A stretch of 64,000 nucleotides of DNA. Source: Candidatus Kaistia colombiensis. Lineage in GTDB: Bacteria > Pseudomonadota > Alphaproteobacteria > Rhizobiales > Kaistiaceae. The position numbers and the translations under genes are program-made. The stretch is from the NCBI GenBank assembly GCA_029203105.1, contig CP119318.1:2246501-2310500 (forward strand), in the 5' to 3' direction. The notes beneath the pieces were generated by a model, which had not been told where the DNA came from, did no database searches, and saw only the letters and a list, made by a program, of their open reading frames with translations. This document shows, piece by piece, positions 7,676 to 17,069 of the stretch (within the stretch, counting starts at the first letter, position 1; each line of letters starts with the position of its first letter).

Positions 7676-8779
7676 GCGTTTGCGGGTCGCTCCCGGCACC
7701 GCCGCCTCGATGGCCTTCTTCATGACGCTGGGCAGCGCCTCGTGCGGCAGGTCGATGGCACTCGCCCACCAGGAATCGCCTGGGGCGGGATGCGCGTCCG
7801 GCAGGCGAGCGTGCCAGACGTCGAGCGTCAGTCGGAAATGGGTGAAGACGTGGATGACGGGCGCAGCAACGCGCTGCCAGTCCGCGGCGAGGGGCGCGGC
7901 CTCTGTCCCATGCGCCGTCTTCGCGCCCTGGATCCATTCGGAGCCCGGAACTTCGGTCATGCCGCCGAGCAGGCCGCGTTCCGGCCGCTTGCGCAGCAGG
8001 ATCGCGCCGTCCGAACGGATGGCAACGAAGGCAGCACCCGCGCGCTCCGGCCGGTCGGTCTTGGCAGCCTTGCGCGGATGAAGTTCCTCGGTGCCATTGG
8101 CATGGGCGACGCAGGCCATCTCCCATGGGCAGAGCGAGCAGGCCGGGCGCTTCGGCGAGCAGATCGTCGCGCCGAGATCCATCATCGCCTGCGCGTAGTC
8201 GCCGGCTCGCGCCTGCGGCGTCAGCTGCGCCTGCAACGCCGCGATTTCCTTCTTCGCGGCGGGTAGCGTCGTCTCGACGGCGAAGACCCGCGACAGCACG
8301 CGCTCGACATTGCCATCGACGACGGCGGCCGGTTCGTCATGCGCGATCGCCGCGATGGCGGCCGAGGTATAGGCGCCGATGCCGGGCAGTTCGCGCAAGC
8401 CTGCCGACGTCTCCGGGAAGCGGCCGCCATGGTCGCGCACCACCGTATCGGCGCAGGCCTTCAGGTTGCGGGCGCGAGAATAATAGCCGAGCCCGGCCCA
8501 GGCCTTCATCACGTCCTCGGTCGAGGCGGCGGCGAGATCGGCCACCGTCGGCCATTGGCCGAGAAAAGCCTCGAAATAGGGCTTTACCGTCGTGACGTTG
8601 GTCTGCTGCAGCATGATTTCCGAGAGCCAGACCCGGTAGGGATCGGGCTTCACGCCAGTGCGTCGCTCGGCCGGCGCTGTCCGCCAGGGTAGCCGGCGGG
8701 CATGCCTGTCATACCAGGCAAGGAGATCGGCGGCGCGGGGCGGAGAAAGGGTGGCGGTCGGAATCATGGCGGCGATCAT
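7670..8779 (-). CDS. mutY: A/G-specific adenine DNA glycosylase
   Basis: MutY removes adenine mispaired with 8-oxoguanine in base-excision repair. The 369-aa protein shows catalytic Glu54 in WLSEIMLQQT, the helix-hairpin-helix LPGIGAYTSAAI, catalytic Asp155 in VVDGNVERV and the four-cysteine Fe-S loop Cys207, Cys214, Cys217 and Cys223 (spacing 6-2-5). A Nudix-like C-terminal domain for 8-oxoG recognition follows, with GLLGGMTEVPGS. The ATG at 8779 overlaps the stop of the upstream ABC-F gene as ATGA, indicating translational coupling. The family length is normal. Confidence 0.95.
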   Translation of the reverse strand: MIAAMIPTATLSPPRAADLLAWYDRHARRLPWRTAPAERRTGVKPDPYRVWLSEIMLQQTNVTTVKPYFEAFLGQWPTVADLAAASTEDVMKAWAGLGYYSRARNLKACADTVVRDHGGRFPETSAGLRELPGIGAYTSAAIAAIAHDEPAAVVDGNVERVLSRVFAVETTLPAAKKEIAALQAQLTPQARAGDYAQAMMDLGATICSPKRPACSLCPWEMACVAHANGTEELHPRKAAKTDRPERAGAAFVAIRSDGAILLRKRPERGLLGGMTEVPGSEWIQGAKTAHGTEAAPLAADWQRVAAPVIHVFTHFRLTLDVWHARLPDAHPAPGDSWWASAIDLPHEALPSVMKKAIEAAVPGATRKRK

Positions 8780-10416
8780 GCTGGAAACGCTCCGGCCGCG
8801 CCAGCATCCGCGCGCGTCAGCGGAAAGGCGATTCGGCGCCCGATCCCGATCGCTTCGAGGAAATCCTCGTCATGGCTGGCGATTAGCAGCGCGCCGTCGA
8901 ATTCGCGCAGCGCCGCCTCGATCGCCGCGATCGAATCGAGGTCGAGATGGTTGGTCGGCTCGTCGAGGATGAGCAGGCCGGGCGGCGTCGCGCCGCCGAG
9001 CACGCAGGCGAGCCCCGCCCGCAGCATTTCGCCGCCGGAAAGCGCATGGACCGGCTTCAGTGCCGCCTGGTTGCGATAGAGGAAGCGCGCGAGCACCGCG
9101 TGGGCGTGGTTGAGGCTGGCATCCGGGTTGAGGCGACGGAAGTTCTCGACGATCGACAGCGCCGGATCGAGAAAATCGACGTTCTGGCCGAGCATGGCGC
9201 TGGTGACCGGGCGCTGCACGATGCTGCCGGTCTGCTCGAGGTTTCCGGCCGCAAGCCGGAGCAAGGTGGACTTGCCGGCCCCGTTGGCGCCGATCAGCGC
9301 GATCCGCTCCGGCCCGGTGATGGTCAGGCTGAAGTCCCGGATCATTGCCGGCTGGCCGGGATAGGCGAAATCGACCTTCTCGAAGGTGAGCACGATGCGC
9401 CCGGCAGGAAGGCCGGTCGTGGGCAGGCGCAGCGCCAGCGTCTCCACCCGTTCGACCTCCGCCTCGGCGTCCGCGAGCCATTCGGCCGCCTCCTGCCTCT
9501 GGCGCTCGGCGCGCTGGCCGAGCGCACCGGCGGTGCGCTCGCTGCGATCGCGCTTGGCGTCGAGCAGGATCTTCGGCTGGTCGTTCTTGGCCCGGTTTTT
9601 GGCGCCGCGACCGTCGCGCTTCTGCTGCCGCTCGACGCTCGCCTGGATCCGGCGCTCGGTTGCCTTGGCCTCGGCCTTCGCCAGGTCGAGATCGCGCACG
9701 GCGTTCGCCCGTTCGGCCGATTTGCGTTCCGCATAGAGGTCGTAGTTGCCGCCATAGATGCGCGCACCGAGCGTCGACAGCTCGACGATGCGGTCCATGT
9801 CGCGCAGCAGCGCGCGGTCATGGCTGACAACGATCGCGCCTTTCTTCCAGCCGGCAAGGATACGCCCCACGGTGGCGCGGCCATCGGCGTCGAGATTGTT
9901 GGTCGGCTCGTCGAGCAGGATCAGGTCCGGCTCGGCCAGCAACAGGGCGGCGAGGCCGAGCCGGGTCCGCTGGCCGCCGCTGAGGCGGTCCATCTGGCGG
10001 GCGGGATCGAGCCCGGCGAGATCGACGGCGGCGAGCGCCTCGGCAAGCCGGGTTTCCAGCGTCCAGTCGGCTTCGGCGAAATCCTCGTCCGTGCCGAGAC
10101 CGCTCTCCAGCCGGCCGAGTCGTGCAAGATCGGCGGCGATGCCGAGCGCGTCCGCGACGATCTCGCCGGGCAGGGGCTGCACGATCTGGCAAAGCAGGCC
10201 GATCCGGCCGGCGCGGCTGACCGCTCCGCCCGAGGGCAGGGCCTCGCCGGTGATGATCTTCAAAAGGGTCGACTTGCCGACGCCATTGCGGCCGACAAGC
10301 CCCGTCCGCTCGGCGCCGAAGGCGAGGTCGATGTGATCGAGGAGGGGGCGGCCGTCGGGAGTCGCAAACGAAACGTCATGCAGGGCCACGAGAGACGTGG
10401 CGGCGCGAAGAGACAT
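8776..10416 (-). CDS. ABC-F family ATPase (duplicated ABC domains, no membrane segments)
   Basis: This 546-aa soluble protein has two ABC domains. The first has Walker A GRNGVGKST, signature LSGGQRTRLG and Walker B LILLDEPTNNLD. The second has Walker A GANGAGKST, signature LSGGEMLRAG and LLILDEPTNHLD. Between them is a charged linker rich in Lys, Arg and Gln, the usual P-site tRNA interaction element of ABC-F proteins. Members act on ribosomes in translation or antibiotic protection, but which subfamily this is cannot be decided here. It overlaps mutY by 4 bp. The Shine-Dalgarno before the ATG is weak. Confidence 0.9.
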   Translation of the reverse strand: MSLRAATSLVALHDVSFATPDGRPLLDHIDLAFGAERTGLVGRNGVGKSTLLKIITGEALPSGGAVSRAGRIGLLCQIVQPLPGEIVADALGIAADLARLGRLESGLGTDEDFAEADWTLETRLAEALAAVDLAGLDPARQMDRLSGGQRTRLGLAALLLAEPDLILLDEPTNNLDADGRATVGRILAGWKKGAIVVSHDRALLRDMDRIVELSTLGARIYGGNYDLYAERKSAERANAVRDLDLAKAEAKATERRIQASVERQQKRDGRGAKNRAKNDQPKILLDAKRDRSERTAGALGQRAERQRQEAAEWLADAEAEVERVETLALRLPTTGLPAGRIVLTFEKVDFAYPGQPAMIRDFSLTITGPERIALIGANGAGKSTLLRLAAGNLEQTGSIVQRPVTSAMLGQNVDFLDPALSIVENFRRLNPDASLNHAHAVLARFLYRNQAALKPVHALSGGEMLRAGLACVLGGATPPGLLILDEPTNHLDLDSIAAIEAALREFDGALLIASHDEDFLEAIGIGRRIAFPLTRADAGAAGAFPA

Positions 10417-10480
10417 GGGAGATACCGGGAAATGGAGCAGGGCGCTGGTGGGCGCACCAAGGACAGGCGGGTCTCGGCGA

Positions 10481-10636
10481 TTACGCCGTCGCGATGGCCT
10501 GCTGCTTCATTGTCCTGAACTCCTGTTCCGTCAGTGCGCCCTCCTTAAGGCTTTCGCGACGGCTTGCCAAGAGACCGGTGGATATCTGGCTCGCCGACCC
10601 AATCTTGCCGCGCCGCCATGGATCTCTATTTCTCAT
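10481..10636 (-). CDS. Short SHOCT-like protein or remnant
   Basis: About 51 residues are encoded from the ATG at 10636, and the frame stays open upstream to 10693. The C-terminal half reads RRESLKEGALTEQEF followed by basic residues, matching the SHOCT (short C-terminal) pattern in which a Leu-x-x-Gly-x-Leu-Thr-x-x-Glu-Phe motif closes a protein. It sits in the divergent gap between the ABC-F gene and a methyltransferase, and a long version would overlap the start of the latter. It may be a genuine mini-protein or the tail of a decayed gene. No clear ribosome-binding site is visible. Confidence 0.4.
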   Translation of the reverse strand: MRNRDPWRRGKIGSASQISTGLLASRRESLKEGALTEQEFRTMKQQAIATA

Positions 10637-10658
10637 CGAAGCGACCCAGAGGCCGTTC

Positions 10659-11486
10659 ATGGGCAGTGACATCGCACGGTTCGTCGGCGACATTCCCGAG
10701 CACTATGATGCCGGGCTCGGGCCGGTGATCTTTGCCGACTATGCGGAAGATCTCGCCCGCCGCGTCGAGGCGGCCAATCCTGCGCTGGTATTGGAGATCG
10801 CCGCCGGAACGGGCATCCTCTCGCGCCGGCTGCGCGACATGCTGCCGGCCAGCGTCCGCCTCACCGTCACCGACCTGAACGCGCCAATGTTGGAAATGGC
10901 GCAATCGAAGTTCCGGCCGGGCGAGCAGGTCGATTTCCAGACCGCCGACGCCATGGTGCTGCCGTTCCGGGACCATTCCTTCGATGCTGTCGCCTGCCAG
11001 TTCGGCATGATGTTCTTCCCCGACAAGGACCGCTGCAATCGCGAGGTGTTTCGCGTGCTGGAGCCCGGCGGTTCCTACCTGTTCAACACCTGGGCCTCGC
11101 ATGCCGACAATCCGTTCGGTCGGATCGCGCACGAGGTCGTCCGCGGCTTTTTCCCTGACGATCCGCCGCAGTTCTATCGCATTCCGTTTTCCTGCTCGGA
11201 CCCGGTGCCGATCCGGGCATCGCTGGCGGAGGCCGGTTTCGTCGACATCGGCACGGCCTTCGTGACACGGCGCGGCGTCATCCCCGACGCGAAGGCCTTC
11301 GCGGATGGGCTGGTCTATGGCAATCCGGCCATTGCAGAGATCCGGGCGCGCGGCGGCGTCGATCCCGATGTGCTGGTCGACGCAATCGCCACGGCCCTGA
11401 GGCGCGAATTCGGCCCCGATCCCGGCCGCATGCCGCTGAGGGCGCTGGTGTTTCAGGCCAGAAAGCCAATCCGTCCCGGTGTCTAG
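10659..11486 (+). CDS. Class I SAM-dependent methyltransferase
   Basis: This 275-aa Rossmann-fold methyltransferase has motif I LEIAAGTGILSRRL, an acidic ribose-binding Asp in LTVTDLNAPML, motif II VDFQTADAMVLPF and post-I FDAVACQFGMMFF. The closest general type is the UbiE/COQ5 or Methyltransf_11 group, so a small-molecule acceptor is likely but unknown. The ATG at 10659 follows AGAGG by a normal spacing, and a longer upstream frame overlaps the SHOCT-like frame and lacks conservation. Its TAG stop overlaps the smc TAG stop on the other strand in the palindrome CTAG. Confidence 0.85.
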   Translation: MGSDIARFVGDIPEHYDAGLGPVIFADYAEDLARRVEAANPALVLEIAAGTGILSRRLRDMLPASVRLTVTDLNAPMLEMAQSKFRPGEQVDFQTADAMVLPFRDHSFDAVACQFGMMFFPDKDRCNREVFRVLEPGGSYLFNTWASHADNPFGRIAHEVVRGFFPDDPPQFYRIPFSCSDPVPIRASLAEAGFVDIGTAFVTRRGVIPDAKAFADGLVYGNPAIAEIRARGGVDPDVLVDAIATALRREFGPDPGRMPLRALVFQARKPIRPGV

Positions 11487-14400
11487 CCCGCCTCGCGGTA
11501 CTGCTCGGCGGTTTCGAGGTCGACCGAGACCAGCTGGCTGACGCCGCGCTCGCCCATGGTCACGCCGAACAGTCGGCTCATCCGCGCCATGGTGATCGGG
11601 TTGTGGGTGATGGTGACGAAGCGGGTGTCGGTCGTCCGCGCCATCTCGTCGAGTAGGTTGCAGAACCGTTCGACATTGTGGTCGTCGAGCGGCGCGTCGA
11701 CCTCGTCCAGCACGCAGATCGGTGCCGGATTGGTCAGGAACACGGCGAAGATCAGGGCCATCGCCGTCAACGCCTGCTCGCCGCCCGAAAGCAGAGTCAT
11801 CGTCTGCGGCTTCTTGCCGGGCGGGCTGGCCATGATCTCCAGCCCGGCTTCCAGCGGATCGTCGGATTCGGTCAGTTGCAGTTCGGCCGTGCCGCCACCG
11901 AACAGATGGGTGAACAGCCGCTGGAAGTGGCCGTTCACGACATCGAAGGCGGCCAGCAGCCGTTCGCGGCCCTCGCGATTGAGGCTGGCGATCCCCTGGC
12001 GTAGCCGGCGGATCGCCTCGATCAGGTCGTCGCGATCCTTGATCAGCGCCTCGCGCCGGCCGGCCACTTCGACCGCCTCGTCATCGGCGCGCAGGTTGAC
12101 GCCGCCGAGCTTCTCCCGCTCCTGCCGGAGCCGGTCGAGGCGCGTTTCGAGCTGGCCAAGGTCGGGCATGGGCGCGGATGGGTCGATCTCGGCGAGCTTC
12201 ACCACCTCGGGCGGCGCGCAATCGAGGATCTCGAGGATGCGCGTTTCGATTTCGAGCCGGCGTTCCTGCGTCGCCTTCAGTCGTTCCTCGCCGCGGCCGC
12301 GCTGTTCGCGCGCCTCGGAAAGCGCGGTCATCGCGTCCTGCGAGGCCCTGTCGAAACCGGCCAGCGCCTTTTCGCCTTCGCGCAGCGCATCGGCGGCGTC
12401 GCGCTTGGCGGCTTCGGCCCGGGTGATCTCCGAGAGCAGCGCCCGCCGCTTCTGCTCGATCTCGGCCGGCGCGTCGGCGAGGCCGGTCCGCTCGGCCTCG
12501 ATTTCCTTTCGGCGGCCAGCGAGGATGCGGCCCTGGCTCTCGGCATTGGTGGCGCGCTCGCGCCAGTTCTTGCCCTCCACCGCGATCGCCTCAAGCCGGC
12601 GCCGGCGAACCTCGGTCTCCCGCGTCAGCCCATCGGCGGCGGCGCGCGCTTCCGAAAGCGCGCCGCGCTCCTCGGCAACGGTACCGCGCAGGATCATGAC
12701 CTGCTGCTGGGCGGCGAGCGGATCGGCCGCTTCGGCGAGGGCGGATGCGGTGCTCGCGTGCTGCGCTTCCGTCTCGGTGAGCGAGGCAGCAACCCGATCG
12801 CGTGATTCTTCCAGTGCGGTGCGTCGGCTGGTCAGGCGGCCGGCCTCGCGCTCGACCGCGGCGAGGCGGCCGCGAGCCTCATCGAGGGCGCGTTGCGCGG
12901 CGCGTCCGGCCTCGCGCACGAGGCGCTCCTGCTCCTGCGCGGTGCGGGCGGCGAGGGCCGCCTGCGCCAGGGCTGCCTGATGCGTCTCGACCTCGGCGCG
13001 GGCGCTGGTGGCGGCTTCCTGCAGTTCAGCCAGCCGGTTGCGGTTGGCGAGCCGCATGGCGGCCGCGGTCGGCGCCTCGGCGGTGGCGACATAACCGTCC
13101 CAGCGCCAGAGGTCGCCCTCGCGCGAAACGAGAAGCTGGCCGGTCTTGAGCCGTTTTTGCAGGGCCGGGCCGTCGGCGCGGGCGACCAGTCCTGTCTGGG
13201 CCAGGGCGCGCACCAGCACGTCCGGCGCCTTGACCTTGGCGGCCAGCGGCTGTGCACCGGCCGGGAGGGCGGGGTCTTCGTCGAGGGCGGCGACATCGCG
13301 CCAATGCGCGACCATCGCCGTGTCGTCGGAGGCGTCGAGCGCATCACCGAAGGCGGCGGCCAGCGCCGCCTCATAGCCCTTGGCGACGGATAGCGTGTCG
13401 AGAAGGGGCGGGCGCTTGCCGGCCGGCGCGCCGGAACCCAGGATTTTTGCCAGCGTGCGCGCTTCCGTCTCGATGCCGGACAGCGCCCGCTCGGCTTCCG
13501 CAAGCGGCGCGCGCGCGGCGGTCTCGTTCTCGCGGGCAATCGATGTCTGGCGTTCCGCAGCCTGAGCCTTGGCGTCGGCCTCGGCGACGGCAGCCTCGCC
13601 GGCGGCGACGGCTTCCTGCGCGGGGGCGACGCCCGGCAACGCCGCGATCTGGCCTACCAAAGCCGTCAGCTCGCGATCGACTTCGGCCAACTGGTTGCGC
13701 GCCCGGCTTGTACGTTCGCCGGCCTCGCGATGCGTGCGCTCCAGCTCGGACTTTCGCGCCGCGATGGCGGCGTGCGCGGCTGTTGCCTCGGCGAGCCTGC
13801 GTTCCGTGTCGGCGAGCTTGGTCTCGGCGAGGCGCCGGGCTTCGTCGGCGCCCGCCTGCTTGCCGACGGCCTCGGCCTCCTCGCCGCGCAGCTGCTGTTC
13901 CTCGGCGTCGAGCCGGGCCAGAATCTCGGCGTTCTCGCGCACCATGCGCTCTTCGCGCAGGATGTCTTCGTTGAGCTGGGCGAGGCGGCGATCGAGATCG
14001 ACCAGCCGCTCCTTCATCCGCGTCTCGTCGGCGTCGAGGGCGTCGCGGGCGAGCGTCAGCCGCTGCAGGGCCGCCGCCGATCCAGCCTCCGCCTCGCGCA
14101 GTGCCGGCAATCCGCTGGCGGCCACGGCCTGGTCGCGGGCGGCATGGGCCTGTGCCTCGCTGCGCGCCACCACCGTTTCACCGGCAGCCTGCAGGGCGGT
14201 TTCCGCATCGCGCATCTGCACGGCAGCGGCGAGCATGCGCAGATAGAGGACGGTCGCCTCCGTCTTGCGGATGTCAGCGGAAAGATTGCGATAGCGGTTG
14301 GCTTGCCGCGCCTGGCGCTTCAGCGCCTCAAGCTGGTTCTCCAGCTCTGAAAGGACGTCTTCCAGCCGCTCCAGATTCTGCTCGGCCGCGCGCAGGCGAA

Positions 14401-14944
14401 GTTCGGCTTCGTTGCGGCGAGAATAGAGACCGGAAATGCCAGCGGCTTCTTCCAGCACGGCGCGACGGGCCTGCGGCTTGGCCGAGATCAGCTCGCCGAT
14501 CCGACCCTGGCCCACCATGGCGGGCGAGCGCGCGCCGGTCGATGCGTCGGCGAACAGCAGTTGAACGTCGCGGGCGCGCACGTCCTTGCCGTTGATCTTG
14601 TAGACCGAGCCCGATTCGCGCTCGATCCGGCGCGTCACTTCCAGGGTGTCGGCATCGTTGAAGGCGGCCGGCGCCATCCGGTCCTGATTGTCGACGACGA
14701 GCGTGACTTCGGCGGTGTTACGGGCAGGGCGCTTGCCGCTGCCGGCGAAAATGACGTCGTCCATGCCGGACGCGCGCATGTTCTTGTAGGAGCTTTCGCC
14801 CATCACCCAGCGCAGCGCTTCGACGAGGTTGGATTTTCCACAGCCATTCGGCCCGACCACGCCGGTCAGCCCGGGCTCGATCAGGAAATCGGTGTTCTCG
14901 ACGAAGGACTTGAAGCCGTGGACGCGGAGCCGCGTGAATTTCAT
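11483..14944 (-). CDS. smc: Chromosome segregation ATPase SMC
   Basis: This 1153-aa SMC protein begins MKFTRLRVHGFKSF, with Walker A GPNGCGKS at residues 31-38. Two very long Ala, Arg and Glu-rich coiled coils flank a hinge with the conserved GYEAALAAAFGDAL segment. The C-terminal ATPase half has signature LLSGGEQAL and Walker B CVLDEVDAPLDDHNV. It compacts and segregates chromosomes, usually with ScpA and ScpB. The start at 14944 is the family start. The 31 extra codons upstream cover the preceding terminator and are not translated. dsbA and a DciA-like gene precede it on the same strand. Confidence 0.95.
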   Translation of the reverse strand: MKFTRLRVHGFKSFVENTDFLIEPGLTGVVGPNGCGKSNLVEALRWVMGESSYKNMRASGMDDVIFAGSGKRPARNTAEVTLVVDNQDRMAPAAFNDADTLEVTRRIERESGSVYKINGKDVRARDVQLLFADASTGARSPAMVGQGRIGELISAKPQARRAVLEEAAGISGLYSRRNEAELRLRAAEQNLERLEDVLSELENQLEALKRQARQANRYRNLSADIRKTEATVLYLRMLAAAVQMRDAETALQAAGETVVARSEAQAHAARDQAVAASGLPALREAEAGSAAALQRLTLARDALDADETRMKERLVDLDRRLAQLNEDILREERMVRENAEILARLDAEEQQLRGEEAEAVGKQAGADEARRLAETKLADTERRLAEATAAHAAIAARKSELERTHREAGERTSRARNQLAEVDRELTALVGQIAALPGVAPAQEAVAAGEAAVAEADAKAQAAERQTSIARENETAARAPLAEAERALSGIETEARTLAKILGSGAPAGKRPPLLDTLSVAKGYEAALAAAFGDALDASDDTAMVAHWRDVAALDEDPALPAGAQPLAAKVKAPDVLVRALAQTGLVARADGPALQKRLKTGQLLVSREGDLWRWDGYVATAEAPTAAAMRLANRNRLAELQEAATSARAEVETHQAALAQAALAARTAQEQERLVREAGRAAQRALDEARGRLAAVEREAGRLTSRRTALEESRDRVAASLTETEAQHASTASALAEAADPLAAQQQVMILRGTVAEERGALSEARAAADGLTRETEVRRRRLEAIAVEGKNWRERATNAESQGRILAGRRKEIEAERTGLADAPAEIEQKRRALLSEITRAEAAKRDAADALREGEKALAGFDRASQDAMTALSEAREQRGRGEERLKATQERRLEIETRILEILDCAPPEVVKLAEIDPSAPMPDLGQLETRLDRLRQEREKLGGVNLRADDEAVEVAGRREALIKDRDDLIEAIRRLRQGIASLNREGRERLLAAFDVVNGHFQRLFTHLFGGGTAELQLTESDDPLEAGLEIMASPPGKKPQTMTLLSGGEQALTAMALIFAVFLTNPAPICVLDEVDAPLDDHNVERFCNLLDEMARTTDTRFVTITHNPITMARMSRLFGVTMGERGVSQLVSVDLETAEQYREAG

Positions 14945-14997
14945 GACGCGGGACCGGAACTGGAGGGCAGGGACTGTGCGCGGGGGAACTGCATAGC

Positions 14998-15022
14998 AAA
15001 AACCCTCCCGGCGAGGGGAGGG
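14998..15022 (-). terminator. Rho-independent terminator between dsbA and smc
   Basis: On the minus strand CCCTCCC (15022-15016) pairs with GGGAGGG (15009-15003), followed by TTTTT (15002-14998). It lies after dsbA and before smc, so most dsbA transcripts probably stop here and smc may have its own promoter or depend on read-through. Confidence 0.7.
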
Positions 15023-15106
15023 CCGATAATGGGACAAAGCAAGACGCTCGTCTCGCGAAGGCGCGTCGGCGTCTCCGCGAGACCATAAACGATCACGTGC
15101 TGCCGA

Positions 15107-15745
15107 TCAGGCGGCCAGCAGCTTTTCCATTTCCTCGATCGAGAGAGCACCCGGATACCTGGCCCCGTTGATAAAGAAGGTCGGGGTGGAGTTGACGCCG
15201 AACTCGTTCGCGCCGCGATCCTTGACCGCGTTCACTGCATCGAGCAGGGCCTGGTTTTTCAAGGTGAGCTCGAAAGTCTCCTGTGTAAAACCAACCTGCT
15301 TGGCAAGCTCGAGAAGCGCCGGAACCGGGTTCTCGACGAAGGCCCACTTTTCCTGCTGGTCGAACAGCAAATCGACCATCGGGAAGAAATTGTCGTTGGG
15401 CGCGGAGTGGGCCAGCATGATCGCCGCGGTTGCCAGCGGATCGAGCGGGAAGTCACGGAGAATGAAGTGAACCTTGCCCGTGTCGATGTATTTTTCCTTC
15501 AGCGGCTTCCAGGTCGTGTCGTGGAAATGCTTGCAGTGAGAGCAGGTCAGCGACATGTACTCGACGATCGTGTTGGGCGCCTTCGGGTCGCCCATCATGT
15601 TGTCGCCAAGCGGGCCGGGCTTCAACAGGCTTGCGAGGTCCACCTTGTCGGCGGCATTGGCCGAGGCCGGCAGCATGGACGCGGCCCCGATGGCAAGCGT
15701 GCCGACACCAACCTGACCGAGAAACTGTCTGCGATTGAACTTCAA
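15107..15745 (-). CDS. DsbA-family thiol:disulfide oxidoreductase
   Basis: This 212-aa exported thioredoxin-fold protein has an N-terminus with RRQFLGQ followed by a hydrophobic stretch and a cleavage region near SANAAD, which resembles a Tat-type signal. The active site is CSHC at residues 68-71, and the cis-proline is in NSTPTFFING. The inserted helical domain and length fit the DsbA/BdbD-like group that oxidizes or isomerizes periplasmic protein thiols. It lies between a DciA-like gene and smc on the same strand, a recurrent alphaproteobacterial order. The redox partner is not seen here. Confidence 0.9.
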   Translation of the reverse strand: MKFNRRQFLGQVGVGTLAIGAASMLPASANAADKVDLASLLKPGPLGDNMMGDPKAPNTIVEYMSLTCSHCKHFHDTTWKPLKEKYIDTGKVHFILRDFPLDPLATAAIMLAHSAPNDNFFPMVDLLFDQQEKWAFVENPVPALLELAKQVGFTQETFELTLKNQALLDAVNAVKDRGANEFGVNSTPTFFINGARYPGALSIEEMEKLLAA

Positions 15746-15882
15746 GATCCTGCATCTCCTTTTGCCCCGGCGCGGCTATGGCGTCCGGACAGCGGATTGA
15801 ATGACACGCTTAGCGCGAAACCTACCACATCAAATATGGCGTTTCTCGGTAAGTTGAACACCGCCGGCTCCACCTGAGACAG

Positions 15883-16389
15883 TCAGGGACGCCTGACCGA
15901 ACCATAGACCCCGCGACCAAGGCGAGCGAGCGCTTCCCGCAATCCGTCGCTTTCAACCGATGCAACCGTATCGGCGACGAGCGCTTCGTCGGCGCGCGAC
16001 AAGGGCGCGGGCACGGCGGCCGTCTTGCGGGGCGCCGAAACCACGCCCTGCACGATCTTCAATTGCGACACGGCGCCGAAGCCCAGAAAGCCGTTGATCC
16101 GGTCGAGAACGACGCCGGTTTCGTGCTGCAGATAGATCGCCATGCCCGAGTCGACGCGAATGACGAGCGTCGCCCCGGCCGGTGCCTTTGTCTGATCGCG
16201 CCGCGGCCAGGTGATCTTCTCCGGCAAGGTGGTCGTGGCATAGCGCGGGCCGACGATGTCGGCCCAGGCCGAGATCAGGTCGGCGGTCGCAAAGCCGCGC
16301 TTGGCGCAGACGGGGGCGATGACGCTGCCGATCAGCGCGCCGATCGACTGAGCACCGCGATTGACCTTGGGGTTGGTATTGTCGCTCAT
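15883..16389 (-). CDS. DUF721 / DciA-like protein
   Basis: This 168-aa protein has the DUF721 core: ADLISAWADIVGPRYA, then LVIRVDSGMAIYLQHE and VLDRINGFLGFGAV. The related DciA proteins act as loaders of the replicative helicase DnaB in bacteria without DnaC. Whether this family member does so is inference. There is a Pro/Ala-rich linker and a short C-terminal helix. It is the first gene of the DUF721-dsbA-smc strand block. The ATG at 16389 is well placed, and the gap to atpI is divergent. Confidence 0.8.
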   Translation of the reverse strand: MSDNTNPKVNRGAQSIGALIGSVIAPVCAKRGFATADLISAWADIVGPRYATTTLPEKITWPRRDQTKAPAGATLVIRVDSGMAIYLQHETGVVLDRINGFLGFGAVSQLKIVQGVVSAPRKTAAVPAPLSRADEALVADTVASVESDGLREALARLGRGVYGSVRRP

Positions 16390-16524
16390 GTTCTTCTTGT
16401 CGCACGATGGCGGGGCGCTGTGAACGTGTCGTCCGTCAGGGATTCGTCGATTCCGTCAAAATGTCTCAGCGACGATTTGATTAATTCCAATGAAATCAAT
16501 GGCTTGTGAATGAATTCCGGCTCC

Positions 16525-16553
16525 TTGACACGGGTTGGAGGCGTCACTATGGT
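16525..16553 (+). promoter_or_regulatory. Sigma-70-like promoter for the atp F0 operon
   Basis: TTGACA at 16525-16530 and TATGGT at 16548-16553 are separated by 17 bp. The -10 box lies about 65 bp upstream of the atpI start. It is an exact -35 and a 4 of 6 match for -10. Confidence 0.65.
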
Positions 16554-16618
16554 GCGCGCGGTTTCGGGGCGGTACTAAGCTTTGTGAGGCTTTCTCGGTA
16601 CTTGGCAGGGATGACGCG

Positions 16619-17011
16619 ATGAGCGACACGGGTTCGCCAGGTGACGAAGAGAAGATCAGGCGAATGGCCGAGGACGAAGCCGCGCTATCGGCAAGGCTGC
16701 GCGCGCTGGGTCAGAAGCTGGACAAGGCCTCTGAAGAAGCGAAGGCAGCTGAGCGGGCTCAGCCGTCGAACGAGGTCAATGCGCAGGGCATGCGCCTGGC
16801 GTTTCGGATCGTCGGAGAGTTCGTCTCGGGTGTGCTGGTCGGTGCCGGGCTTGGCTGGTTGTTCGACCATTGGCTTGGTACGTCCCCCTGGGGGATGATC
16901 GTGCTCTTGCTGCTTGGTTTCGTCGCGGGCGTTCTGAACGTCTTGCGCGCGGTCGGCAAGGTTGCGCCGCCAGAGGCTCGGCAAGTGTCGACCCGAGGCA
17001 AGAAGAAGTAG
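16619..17011 (+). CDS. atpI: ATP synthase protein I
   Basis: This 130-aa protein has an N-terminal charged helix (KIRRMAEDEAALSARL) and two hydrophobic segments: GEFVSGVLVGAGLGWLFD and MIVLLLLGFVAGVLNVLRA. This is the AtpI/AtpZ-like layout. AtpI assists c-ring assembly or ion uptake for the F-type ATP synthase. It is the first gene of the F0 operon, preceded by a good promoter. The ATG at 16619 follows a GGCAGGGA-like site. An upstream in-frame ATG at 16544 overlaps the promoter and was rejected. Confidence 0.9.
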   Translation: MSDTGSPGDEEKIRRMAEDEAALSARLRALGQKLDKASEEAKAAERAQPSNEVNAQGMRLAFRIVGEFVSGVLVGAGLGWLFDHWLGTSPWGMIVLLLLGFVAGVLNVLRAVGKVAPPEARQVSTRGKKK

Positions 17012-17069
17012 TTACCAATAGGGTCGTGGCATCGGCTGCGGTCAGACTCAGGCGAAGAAGGCGGGCTCG

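Noticed and set aside
9110..10518. Plus-strand open frames opposite the ABC-F gene
   Set aside because: They lack family motifs and mirror the ABC domains on the minus strand.
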